A stretch of 64,000 nucleotides of DNA from Sphingobium sp. YR768. GTDB taxonomy: Bacteria; Pseudomonadota; Alphaproteobacteria; Sphingomonadales; Sphingomonadaceae. The notes below the pieces were generated by a model. That model was not told the origin of the DNA. It ran no database searches and worked only from the letters and a program-made list of their open reading frames with translations. The translations under genes were made by a program, and so were the position numbers. Shown piece by piece: positions 45,214 to 52,773 of the stretch. Each line of letters begins with the position of its first letter. Position 1 is the stretch's first letter. Location: NCBI RefSeq assembly GCF_900111125.1, contig NZ_FOGE01000002.1, positions 62,001 to 126,000 on the forward strand. Reading direction: 5' to 3'.

Positions 45214-47046
45214 GTGAAAATCGCAATTTCCATGGCCGCGCTTGCGGCCGCCCTCGTTGCTTCGCCGGTGCAGGCGCAGCGGGCGCCTGCTGCTACGCAA
45301 TCGCCCACGCCCACCGCTGCTGATGCGGAGGCCTTTCTGGCCAAGGCTGAACAGACATTGTTCGACCAGTCGATCGTCAGTGGCCGGGCCGCGTGGATCA
45401 ACGCCACCTATATCACTGATGATACCGATGCGATGGCATCCTATTTCGGCGCGATCGATACCAAGATGCGGGTCGACTATGCGCTGGACGCAGCGAAATA
45501 TGCGACCGCGCCGGGCCTGTCCGAAGAAACGAAGCGCCGGCTGACGCTGCTGCGCACGGCGCTGACCCTGCCGGCCCCGACGACGCCGGGCGCGGCCGAG
45601 GAACTGAACGACCTCGCGACCCGCCTCCAGTCCGCCTATGGCAAGGGGAAGGGCACGCTGAAGGGGCAGCCGATCAACGGCAGCGACATCGAAGAGCAGA
45701 TGGGGGAAAACCGCAACCCCGAAGAATTGAAGGAAATGTGGGTCAGTTGGCATGACAATGTCGGCGCGCCGATGCGGTCCGATTATGCCAAGCTGGTGAG
45801 CATCGCCAATGCCGGGTCGAAAGAACTGGGCTTTGCCGATACAGGCGCGATGTGGCGCTCCAAATATGACATGCCCGCCGCCGATTTCGCCAAGCTGACG
45901 GACAAGATCTGGGGCGAAGTGAAGCCGCTCTACGACCAGCTTCATTGCTATACCCGCACGAAGCTGAACGAGAAATATGGCGATGCGGTCCAGCCCAAGA
46001 CCGGGCCGATCCGCGCCGACCTGCTGGGCAATATGTGGGCGCAGGAATGGGGTAATATCTATGATATCGTCGCACCCGATGGCGCCGGCGATCTGGGCTA
46101 TGACGTCACCGATCTGCTCAAGGCCAAGGATTATGACCAGACCCGCATGGTGAAGGCGGGCGAAGGCTTCTACAGTTCGCTCGGCTTTGAAAAGCTGCCG
46201 CAGAGCTTCTGGGATCGCTCACAGATCGTGAAGCCACGCGACCGCGAAGTCGTGTGTCACGCATCCGCCTGGGATCTCGACAACAAGAATGATATCCGCA
46301 TCAAGATGTGCACCAAGGTCAATGGCGACGATTTCGTCACCATTCACCACGAACTCGGTCACAATTATTATCAGCGCGCCTACCAGATCCAGAAGCCGCT
46401 CTATCTGGATGGCGCCAATGACGGCTTCCATGAGGCCATCGGCGACTTCATCGCCCTGTCGATCACGCCCGACTATCTGGTGAAGATCGGCCTGCTCGAT
46501 CCGGCGAAGGTGCCGGGCGCCGACAAGGATCTGGGCCTGTTGCTGCGGCAAGCGATGGACAAGGTCGCCTTCCTGCCCTTCGGCCTGTTGATCGACAAAT
46601 GGCGCTGGGGCGTCTTCGACGGATCGATTCCCGAAAGCCAGTATGAAAAGGCGTGGACCGACCTTCGCACCCAATATCAGGGCATCGTCCCACCGGTGTC
46701 CCGTGACGAGACGAAGTTCGACGCGGGCGGCAAGTTCCATATTCCCGGCAACACGCCCTATGCGCGTTACTTCCTGGCCCGCGTTCTGCAGTTCCAATTC
46801 TATGAAGCAGCATGCAAGCAGTCCGGCTGGACCGGCCCGCTCCACCGCTGCTCTTTCTATGGAAACAAGGAAGTAGGCGCCAAACTTAACGCCATGTTGG
46901 AAATGGGCGCGTCAAAGCCTTGGCCCGACGCGCTGCAAGCCTTCACCGGCAGCCGTGAAATGTCGGGCAAGGCATTGGTCAATTATTTCGCGCCGCTCCA
47001 GAAGTGGTTGATTGCGCAGAATAAAGGCAAGTCCTGCGGCTGGTAA
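45214..47046 (+). CDS. M2 family peptidyl-dipeptidase (ACE-like), exported
   Basis: 610 aa. Signal peptide (MKIAISMAALAAALVASPVQA). Zinc site HELGH (His379 to His383) in TIHHELGHNYYQ, with the downstream Glu ligand in FHEAIGDFIA. The long helical N-terminal lid and C-terminal NTPYARYFLARVLQFQFYEAAC match the angiotensin-converting-enzyme family, which is patchily present in bacteria. Expected to release C-terminal dipeptides in the periplasm, complementing the DPP-IV-like and oligopeptidase B-like enzymes nearby. Confidence 0.93.
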   Translation: MKIAISMAALAAALVASPVQAQRAPAATQSPTPTAADAEAFLAKAEQTLFDQSIVSGRAAWINATYITDDTDAMASYFGAIDTKMRVDYALDAAKYATAPGLSEETKRRLTLLRTALTLPAPTTPGAAEELNDLATRLQSAYGKGKGTLKGQPINGSDIEEQMGENRNPEELKEMWVSWHDNVGAPMRSDYAKLVSIANAGSKELGFADTGAMWRSKYDMPAADFAKLTDKIWGEVKPLYDQLHCYTRTKLNEKYGDAVQPKTGPIRADLLGNMWAQEWGNIYDIVAPDGAGDLGYDVTDLLKAKDYDQTRMVKAGEGFYSSLGFEKLPQSFWDRSQIVKPRDREVVCHASAWDLDNKNDIRIKMCTKVNGDDFVTIHHELGHNYYQRAYQIQKPLYLDGANDGFHEAIGDFIALSITPDYLVKIGLLDPAKVPGADKDLGLLLRQAMDKVAFLPFGLLIDKWRWGVFDGSIPESQYEKAWTDLRTQYQGIVPPVSRDETKFDAGGKFHIPGNTPYARYFLARVLQFQFYEAACKQSGWTGPLHRCSFYGNKEVGAKLNAMLEMGASKPWPDALQAFTGSREMSGKALVNYFAPLQKWLIAQNKGKSCGW

Positions 47047-47077
47047 GCCGGAGTAAATCTTGGTAAACGGCTGCCGC

Positions 47078-48226
47078 ATGAACGCGGCAGCCATTCTTTT
47101 ATCCCTGCTTTTTGGTACCGCCACCGTAATGACGGTGGCGATGACCGTGGCCTGGCTTCACTTCGGCCGGCAGAGGCACGTCCTGACCTGGACCGCTTCC
47201 TATGCAGTGGGAATGCTGCAATGGATAGCCAATGCCGGCGGCTATTTCCTGAAGAGCCCCGGCTGGTTCATCGTGACCGGTGTCGGGTTGATCATCAGCG
47301 GATCGCTGCTCGCCATCGGCGTGCGGCAACGCTCGGGCAAGCCATTGCGCCTGCCGGCCTTCGCCATACCGGCTGCGCTGGCAACGCTGGGCATGGGGCT
47401 GGCCATCGGTCCGGTCGGCAGCCAGATCATGCAGGGCCTGATCATTCCGACCTATGTCGGCGTCTTGCTGGCAGTCAGCGCGATTTCTCTCTGGCCAAGG
47501 GATCGGCGCTTCACCCCGCCGGAACTGGTCTTCTTCGTCGCCCTGCTTGCCTTCGCGCTGGTTCAGCTTGCCCTGGCGGGATCGGCGTTGCTGATCCGTG
47601 GGCCGGAGATCGGCAAGGACCTCTATCGCCTGATCTTCAGCATCTTCATGCCGACCATCTATGTCGCGACCGCCGTTACCGCCGTGCTGGTGGTGGCGGG
47701 CGATCTGGCCCAGCAATTGCGCAAGCAGATCCGCCATGATCCCCTGACGCAGGTGCTCAACCGGCGCGGGCTGGACGAAGCGGCGGCGCAGGCGATCGCG
47801 CAGGCGCGCAGGCACAAGCGGCGGCTGGCGCTGGTCGTCTGCGATCTGGACGGATTCAAGGCGCTGAACGACGGCCATGGCCATATTGCCGGGGATCAGG
47901 CGCTGCGGGGCTTTGCGGCCCTGCTGGTCAGTGCGGTGCGTCGCGGCGATGTCGTCGGGCGTCTGGGCGGCGACGAATTTGGCCTGCTATTGCTGGATAC
48001 GGCCGACGTCTGCGCCGCTGAAGTCATGGAGCGGGTGCGCGCGGAGGTTGCCCATCTGGCACTGGCCGACGTGCCCGTTACCGGCCTTCGCGCCAGTTTC
48101 GGCGTGACCGAACTGACCGACACCGACATGTATCTGGAGGATATGTTCGCCCGCGCGGATGCGGCCCTCTATTCCGCCAAGAAGGACGGTAAGGACCGCA
48201 TCACCATCTGGAGCGAAGCCGCTTAG
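47078..48226 (+). CDS. Membrane diguanylate cyclase (GGDEF)
   Basis: 382 aa. About seven N-terminal membrane helices (residues 1 to about 205) form a sensor of unknown ligand, followed by a GGDEF domain. Active site GGDEF at residues 297-301 is intact, with the substrate segment DLDGFKALNDGHGH upstream. The inhibitory I-site RRGD (288-291) lies exactly 5 residues before, so feedback inhibition by c-di-GMP is expected. No EAL domain. ATG 47078 chosen; a TTG at 47060 would add six residues. A strong hairpin follows. Confidence 0.92.
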   Translation: MNAAAILLSLLFGTATVMTVAMTVAWLHFGRQRHVLTWTASYAVGMLQWIANAGGYFLKSPGWFIVTGVGLIISGSLLAIGVRQRSGKPLRLPAFAIPAALATLGMGLAIGPVGSQIMQGLIIPTYVGVLLAVSAISLWPRDRRFTPPELVFFVALLAFALVQLALAGSALLIRGPEIGKDLYRLIFSIFMPTIYVATAVTAVLVVAGDLAQQLRKQIRHDPLTQVLNRRGLDEAAAQAIAQARRHKRRLALVVCDLDGFKALNDGHGHIAGDQALRGFAALLVSAVRRGDVVGRLGGDEFGLLLLDTADVCAAEVMERVRAEVAHLALADVPVTGLRASFGVTELTDTDMYLEDMFARADAALYSAKKDGKDRITIWSEAA

Positions 48227-48262
48227 AGCCGCCAATCCGATTGCATCGGATCGACGGCTCTA
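48224..48262 (+). terminator. Two-part hairpin after the diguanylate cyclase gene
   Basis: Outer stem TAGAGCCG/CGGCTCTA and inner stem ATCCGAT/ATCGGAT (48235-48241 with 48245-48251) with a TGC loop, overlapping the stop codon. No T-run. Arms match the element at 3214-3251. Confidence 0.55.
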
Positions 48263-48277
48263 AGCCCTTGATTGGTC

Positions 48278-48321
48278 GCGTTTTCCGAGTCAGCAGACGA
48301 TAGCGTCTGCTTCGAAAATGC
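48278..48321. repeat. Palindromic element downstream of amn
   Basis: Outer arms GCGTTTTC/GAAAATGC (one G-T pair) and inner stem AGCAGACG/CGTCTGCT with ATAG loop, just beyond the amn stop. Possibly a terminator for the leftward amn gene, although no T-run follows. Confidence 0.55.
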
Positions 48322-48322
48322 T

Positions 48323-49777
48323 TTAACGGAAAGGCGGCTCGTTGAAGGCGCGCAGCTTGCGGCTGTGCAGCTTCGCCCCTTCCTGTCGCAGCAGCTCGCA
48401 CGTCATCAGGCCGACGCGAAGATGCCCGGCAATGGCTTCCTCATAGAAACGATTGGCCTGCCCCGGCAGCTTCAATTCACCGTGAATGGGCTTGTCCGAC
48501 ACGCAGAGCAGCGTCCCATAGGGCACACGGAAGCGATAGCCCTGCGCCGCGATCGTCGCCGATTCCATGTCGATGCCCACTGCCCGCGACAGGCTGAAAC
48601 GCAGCGCCGAACTGGAATAACGCAATTCCCAGTTGCGGTCGTCGGTCGTGACAACCGTCCCGGTGCGCAGCCGCCGCTTGAAATCCTCCGGATCGCCACC
48701 GCCCAGCACCGCTTCGGCCGCACTGGCCATCGCCACCTGTACTTCGGCGATCGCCGGCACCGGGATTTCGGGCGGCAGCATCTCGTCCAGCACATGGTCG
48801 TCGCGCAGATAGGCGTGCGCCAGCACATAGTCGCCAATCCGCTGGCTGGGGCGCAGGCCGCCGCAATGGCCGATCATCAGCCAGGCTTCCGGGCGGACGA
48901 CGGCGAGATGGTCGCAGATCGTCTTCGCATTGGACGGGCCGACGCCGATATTGACCAGGGTGATGCCACTGCGGTCGGGCGCGATCAGGTGATAGGCCGG
49001 CATCTGATGCTTGCGCCACGCGCTGTCGGCGATCATCTGCGCGGGATCGGCCGTCTCTGGCGTCACATAGACGCCACCGGCGCCGGACAGAGCGGTAAAG
49101 CGGCTGTCGGGCCGCTGCAATTCCTTGCAGGCCCAGTCCACAAATTCGTCGACATAGCGATGATAGTTGGTGAACAGGATATAGCGCTGCACATGCTCGG
49201 CCGGCGTGCCGGTATAATGTTTCAGCCGCGCCAGCGAGAAATCGGTGCGCAACCCGTCAAACAGGGCCAGCGGGCGATCGCCATCGATATCCGGCGTGAA
49301 CAGCCCGTCGGCAATCTCGTCGCCAATCTCGGCCAGTTCCGTCGCCGGGAAGTAGCGCGCCAGTTCGGTCGGCGGGGTGCCATCCAGCGCGTTAATGTCC
49401 AGACCGTCGAGCACATAGGGGAAGGGTATCTGCTGATCGCTGAGGCCCACCTCCACCTCGACGCCATAGTCGCGGACCAGCAGATCGACCTGTTCGGCCA
49501 GATAATCAGCAAACATCGCCGGGCGCGTGATGGTGGTGACATAGCGGCCGGGCTTGGAAAGCCGGGCGAAGGAGCGGCCGGGAGGCGGCGCCTGATTATC
49601 ATCCCGATAGGTGATACGCAGTTCGGGATAGCAGAAACGCCGGTCAGTTCGTGCCTCGGGCGGCGGGATGCTGCCGTCGCGGGCGTAAGCGCGCATCGCC
49701 TCGCGCAGGGTTTCGATGGATGTCTGGTAGATTTGGTCGAGTTGCGCGACCGTCGCGGTGCCGATGCTTTGTGTCAT
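48323..49777 (-). CDS. amn: AMP nucleosidase
   Basis: Hydrolyses AMP to adenine and ribose 5-phosphate, adjusting adenylate pools; 484 aa, normal length. Seen: N-terminal Amn-specific domain (YARDGSIPPPEARTDRRFCYPELR, FARLSKPGRYVTTITRPA) and a C-terminal purine-nucleoside-phosphorylase-like domain (VNIGVGPSNAKTICDHLA, WLMIGHCGGLRPSQ, GIDMESATIAAQGYRFRVPYG). ATG 49777. Adjacent to the peroxiredoxin gene in the same direction, with a perfect hairpin between. Confidence 0.95.
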   Translation of the reverse strand: MTQSIGTATVAQLDQIYQTSIETLREAMRAYARDGSIPPPEARTDRRFCYPELRITYRDDNQAPPPGRSFARLSKPGRYVTTITRPAMFADYLAEQVDLLVRDYGVEVEVGLSDQQIPFPYVLDGLDINALDGTPPTELARYFPATELAEIGDEIADGLFTPDIDGDRPLALFDGLRTDFSLARLKHYTGTPAEHVQRYILFTNYHRYVDEFVDWACKELQRPDSRFTALSGAGGVYVTPETADPAQMIADSAWRKHQMPAYHLIAPDRSGITLVNIGVGPSNAKTICDHLAVVRPEAWLMIGHCGGLRPSQRIGDYVLAHAYLRDDHVLDEMLPPEIPVPAIAEVQVAMASAAEAVLGGGDPEDFKRRLRTGTVVTTDDRNWELRYSSSALRFSLSRAVGIDMESATIAAQGYRFRVPYGTLLCVSDKPIHGELKLPGQANRFYEEAIAGHLRVGLMTCELLRQEGAKLHSRKLRAFNEPPFR

Positions 49778-49826
49778 CGCCTCCTGTTACCGTCTTTGCA
49801 TGAAGGAAGGAAGACCGGCTGCAATA

Positions 49827-49857
49827 TTGCGCGCCGGATTATCCATCCGGCGCGCAA
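49827..49857 (-). terminator. Perfect 13-bp hairpin after the peroxiredoxin gene
   Basis: TTGCGCGCCGGAT/ATCCGGCGCGCAA with a TATCC loop, between the stop at 49869 and amn. Only a weak T-rich tail (ATATTGC) on the minus strand. Confidence 0.6.
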
Positions 49858-49868
49858 ATTCTGTCAGA

Positions 49869-50351
49869 TCAGAGCTGTTCCAGCATGAAGTCCGCCGACG
49901 ACACCTTGAAATCGCCCGGCGCCTCGACATTCAGCTCCTCGACCACGCCGTCCTTGACGATCATCGAGAAACGCTGGCCGCGCGTGCCCAGGCCGAACTT
50001 GCTGCCGTCCATCGTCAGGCCAACGGCCTTGGCGAAATCGGCATTGCCATCGGCCAGCAGCGTCACCTTGCCCTCGGCGCCGGCGGACTTGCCCCAGGCT
50101 CCCATGACGAAAGCGTCGTTGACGGCGGTGCAAGCGATCTCATCGACGCCCTTGGCCTTCAATGCTTCGGCCTTGTCGATGAAGCCGGGCAGATGCTTGG
50201 CCGAGCAGGTCGGCGTGAAAGCGCCGGGGACGGAGAAGATGGCGACCGTCTTGCCGGCGAAAAATTCGTCCGATGCCACGGCTTCGGGGCCGTTTTCGGT
50301 CATCTTGGTGAAGGTCGTGCTGGGAAGGCGTTCGCCCTTGGTGATGGTCAT
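49869..50351 (-). CDS. Peroxiredoxin (Prx5 / hybrid-type thiol peroxidase)
   Basis: 160 aa thioredoxin-fold peroxidase of the Prx5 subfamily. Seen: peroxidatic Cys49 in PGAFTPTCS, the family segment HLPGFIDKAEALKAKGVDEIACTAVND with Cys74, and MDGSKFGLGTRGQRFSM with the conserved Arg. Reduces hydroperoxides using glutathione or thioredoxin. ATG 50351 places the fold start correctly; an upstream in-frame start at 50411 has no family match. A trxA and a gor lie elsewhere in the window. Confidence 0.93.
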   Translation of the reverse strand: MTITKGERLPSTTFTKMTENGPEAVASDEFFAGKTVAIFSVPGAFTPTCSAKHLPGFIDKAEALKAKGVDEIACTAVNDAFVMGAWGKSAGAEGKVTLLADGNADFAKAVGLTMDGSKFGLGTRGQRFSMIVKDGVVEELNVEAPGDFKVSSADFMLEQL

Positions 50352-50495
50352 GCTTATTCTCCTGGCCTGTGAACCGGCGGCGGAGGTCGGCGCTGGCGGC
50401 CGGGCTGTCAAGACGCCAGCGGGAATATGTCATTCTGCCCTGCCCTTAAGGTCACCCGTTCTTGGCAAGGGCCTGAGAGAGGCTATATTCGATCC

Positions 50496-51056
50496 ATGAA
50501 CCAGACGCGCTTCTATGGTGGCCATTTCCTGCTCGCCCTGCCGGGGATGCAGGACACGCGCTTCGATCATTCGGTCATCGCCATGTGCGTGCATGACGCG
50601 CAGGGCGCGCTGGGTATCGCCGTGCATGAAGAGATGGAGGGCGTGCGGCTGCGCGACCTGCTGGAAAGTTTCGATATCGATGGCAGCAAGGTCGGCGATG
50701 TACCCGTGCTGCGCGGCGGCCCGGTAGAGCCGCGGCGCGGTTTCGTGCTGCATTCGCTCGACTGGGCGGGGCAGGACATGGTGCAGGTCGACAAGCAATG
50801 GGGCCTGTCGGGATCGCTCGACATATTGAAGGCGATTGCGGAGGGGCGCGGTCCCAGTCGCTATCTGGTCGCGCTGGGCTATGCCGGATGGGGCGCCGGG
50901 CAACTGGAGACGGAGATGACAGGCGAAAGCTGGTTCCTCGCTCCGGCCAGCAGCAGCCTGCTGTTCGACACCCCTACGCGCGGCAAATGGTCGGCCATTT
51001 TCGCGGCGTCCGGGATCGATTCGAGCCATCTGGTGAGCGGCGCCGGATCGGCCTGA
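50496..51056 (+). CDS. YqgE/AlgH family protein (UPF0301)
   Basis: 186 aa. Family marks: FYGGHFLLALPGMQDTRFDHSVI at the N-terminus, VPVLRGGPVEPRRGFVLHS, and the C-terminal YAGWGAGQLETEMTGESWF and LFDTPTRGKW. Widely conserved; AlgH of Pseudomonas was linked to alginate regulation, but the biochemical function is unknown. ATG 50496 has a GAGAGAGG site upstream. Divergent from the peroxiredoxin gene, and its stop lies just ahead of the ahcY regulatory region. Confidence 0.92.
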   Translation: MNQTRFYGGHFLLALPGMQDTRFDHSVIAMCVHDAQGALGIAVHEEMEGVRLRDLLESFDIDGSKVGDVPVLRGGPVEPRRGFVLHSLDWAGQDMVQVDKQWGLSGSLDILKAIAEGRGPSRYLVALGYAGWGAGQLETEMTGESWFLAPASSSLLFDTPTRGKWSAIFAASGIDSSHLVSGAGSA

Positions 51057-51070
51057 TCCTGCGACCGACT

Positions 51071-51090
51071 ACATAAAGAAATCTTTATAT
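51071..51090. promoter_or_regulatory. Palindrome upstream of ahcY (candidate SahR-type operator)
   Basis: ATAAAGA-AA-TCTTTAT (51073-51088) is a perfect dyad, extended by a further A/T pair. It lies 100 bases before ahcY in the only intergenic region. An ArsR-family regulator (SahR) controls SAH-recycling genes in many proteobacteria through AT-rich dyads; matching it to this one is inference from memory of the motif style. Confidence 0.55.
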
Positions 51091-51189
51091 TGGGTTGTCA
51101 GCCTTGCCTGCGATTGGTAAGGCCCAGCATATCGCCCCGTCCGGCCTGTGCCGGGCAGGGCCCCATTCTTAGCTGACGGAGATACGCTC

Positions 51190-52608
51190 GTGGCCACTGC
51201 ACCCGCCACCCAGGCGCAGGATTATGTGATCGCCGATATCGCCCTTGCCGCCTTTGGCCGCAAGGAAATCGAGATCGCCGAAACCGAAATGCCCGGCCTG
51301 ATGGCCCTGCGCGCCGAATTCGGTGCGTCGCAGCCGCTCAAGGGCGCGCGCATCACCGGTTCGCTGCACATGACCATCCAGACCGCCGTGCTGATCGAAA
51401 CGCTGACCGCGCTGGGCGCGCAGGTTCGCTGGGCGACCTGCAACATCTATTCGACGCAGGACCATGCCGCCGCCGCGATCGCCGCGTCCGGCGTGCCCGT
51501 CTTCGCGATCAAGGGTGAAAGCCTTCAGGAATATTGGGACTATGTCGAACGCATCTTCGACTGGCACAATGACGACAGCGGCGTTTGCAACCTGATTCTG
51601 GACGATGGCGGCGACGCCACCATGTTCGCGCTGTGGGGCGCGCGCGTCGAAGCAGGCGAAGAGCTGTTCACCCCGTCGAACGAAGAAGAAGAAATCTTCT
51701 GTTCGGTGCTGAAGCGCGTTCTGGCCGAACGTCCGGGCTTCCTGACCAAGACGGTCCAGTCGATCAAAGGCGTGTCGGAAGAAACCACCACCGGCGTGCA
51801 TCGCCTGTATGAACTGTCGAAGAAGGGCAAGCTGCCTTTCCCGGCGATCAACGTGAACGACAGCGTCACCAAGTCGAAGTTCGACAATCTCTATGGTTGC
51901 AAGGAATCGCTGGTCGACGCGATCCGTCGCGGCACCGACGTCATGCTGGCCGGCAAGGTCGCCTGCGTCGCCGGTTTCGGTGACGTCGGCAAGGGGTCTG
52001 CCGCGTCGCTGCGCAATGGCGGCGCCCGCGTTCTCGTGACCGAAGTCGATCCGATCTGCGCGCTTCAGGCCGCGATGGAAGGCTATGAAGTCGTGACGAT
52101 GGAAGAAGCCGCGCCCCGCGCCGACATCTTCGTCACCGCCACCGGCAACGAAGGCGTCCTGACCGTCGATCATATGCGCGCCATGAAGAATATGGCGATC
52201 GTGTCGAACATCGGCCATTTCGACAGCGAAATCGAAATCGCCGGCCTGTCCAACATGAAGTGGACGGAAATCAAGCCGCAGGTCGACGAAGTCGAATTCC
52301 CCGACGGCAAGAAGATCATCGTTCTGTCGAAGGGCCGTCTGGTCAACCTGGGCAACGCCACCGGCCACCCCAGCTTCGTCATGTCGGCCAGCTTCACCAA
52401 CCAGACGCTGGCCCAGATCGAACTGTGGACCAAGAGCGAGACGTACAAGAACGACGTCTATGTCCTGCCCAAGCATCTGGACGAGAAGGTCGCCGCGCTG
52501 CACCTGGAAAAGCTGGGCGTGAAGCTGACCCAGCTCAGCCAGCGTCAGGCCGACTATATCGGCGTGCCGGTGGAAGGCCCGTTCAAGCCCGACCATTACC
52601 GCTACTAA
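51190..52608 (+). CDS. ahcY: Adenosylhomocysteinase
   Basis: Splits S-adenosylhomocysteine into adenosine and homocysteine, relieving product inhibition of methyltransferases; 472 aa. Seen: [36 protein letters not shown], active-site [20 protein letters not shown] motif [33 protein letters not shown], and the C-terminal tail ending KPDHYRY (Lys and Tyr contacting NAD of the neighbouring subunit). Start is GTG 51190 with GGAG 8 bases upstream. A strong terminator follows. Confidence 0.97.
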   Translation: MATAPATQAQDYVIADIALAAFGRKEIEIAETEMPGLMALRAEFGASQPLKGARITGSLHMTIQTAVLIETLTALGAQVRWATCNIYSTQDHAAAAIAASGVPVFAIKGESLQEYWDYVERIFDWHNDDSGVCNLILDDGGDATMFALWGARVEAGEELFTPSNEEEEIFCSVLKRVLAERPGFLTKTVQSIKGVSEETTTGVHRLYELSKKGKLPFPAINVNDSVTKSKFDNLYGCKESLVDAIRRGTDVMLAGKVACVAGFGDVGKGSAASLRNGGARVLVTEVDPICALQAAMEGYEVVTMEEAAPRADIFVTATGNEGVLTVDHMRAMKNMAIVSNIGHFDSEIEIAGLSNMKWTEIKPQVDEVEFPDGKKIIVLSKGRLVNLGNATGHPSFVMSASFTNQTLAQIELWTKSETYKNDVYVLPKHLDEKVAALHLEKLGVKLTQLSQRQADYIGVPVEGPFKPDHYRY

Positions 52609-52634
52609 GATAGCGACGCCGCAAGGCAGATCGG

Positions 52635-52663
52635 AAAGGGAGGCGGCAACGCCTCCCTTTTTT
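52635..52663 (+). terminator. Intrinsic terminator after ahcY
   Basis: 10-bp stem AAAGGGAGGC/GCCTCCCTTT with a 6-base loop, running into TTTC (a six-T run in total). Classical rho-independent form. Confidence 0.88.
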
Positions 52664-52773
52664 CTTGCCCGCTTTTTCTTTCCTGCCGCCTTCCCGATAG
52701 GCCCGAACTGGTTTAGGCCCAATCGGCTTATGGACAGGGACAGGCAGGTTCGGCGGGCCGGAGGGCAGGGGTC

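Noticed and set aside
51091-51189. SAH or SAM riboswitch before ahcY
   Set aside because: A small CCGGC/GCCGG hairpin is present, but I could not match the conserved core of SAH, SAM-II or SAM/SAH riboswitches; the palindrome upstream explains regulation more simply.
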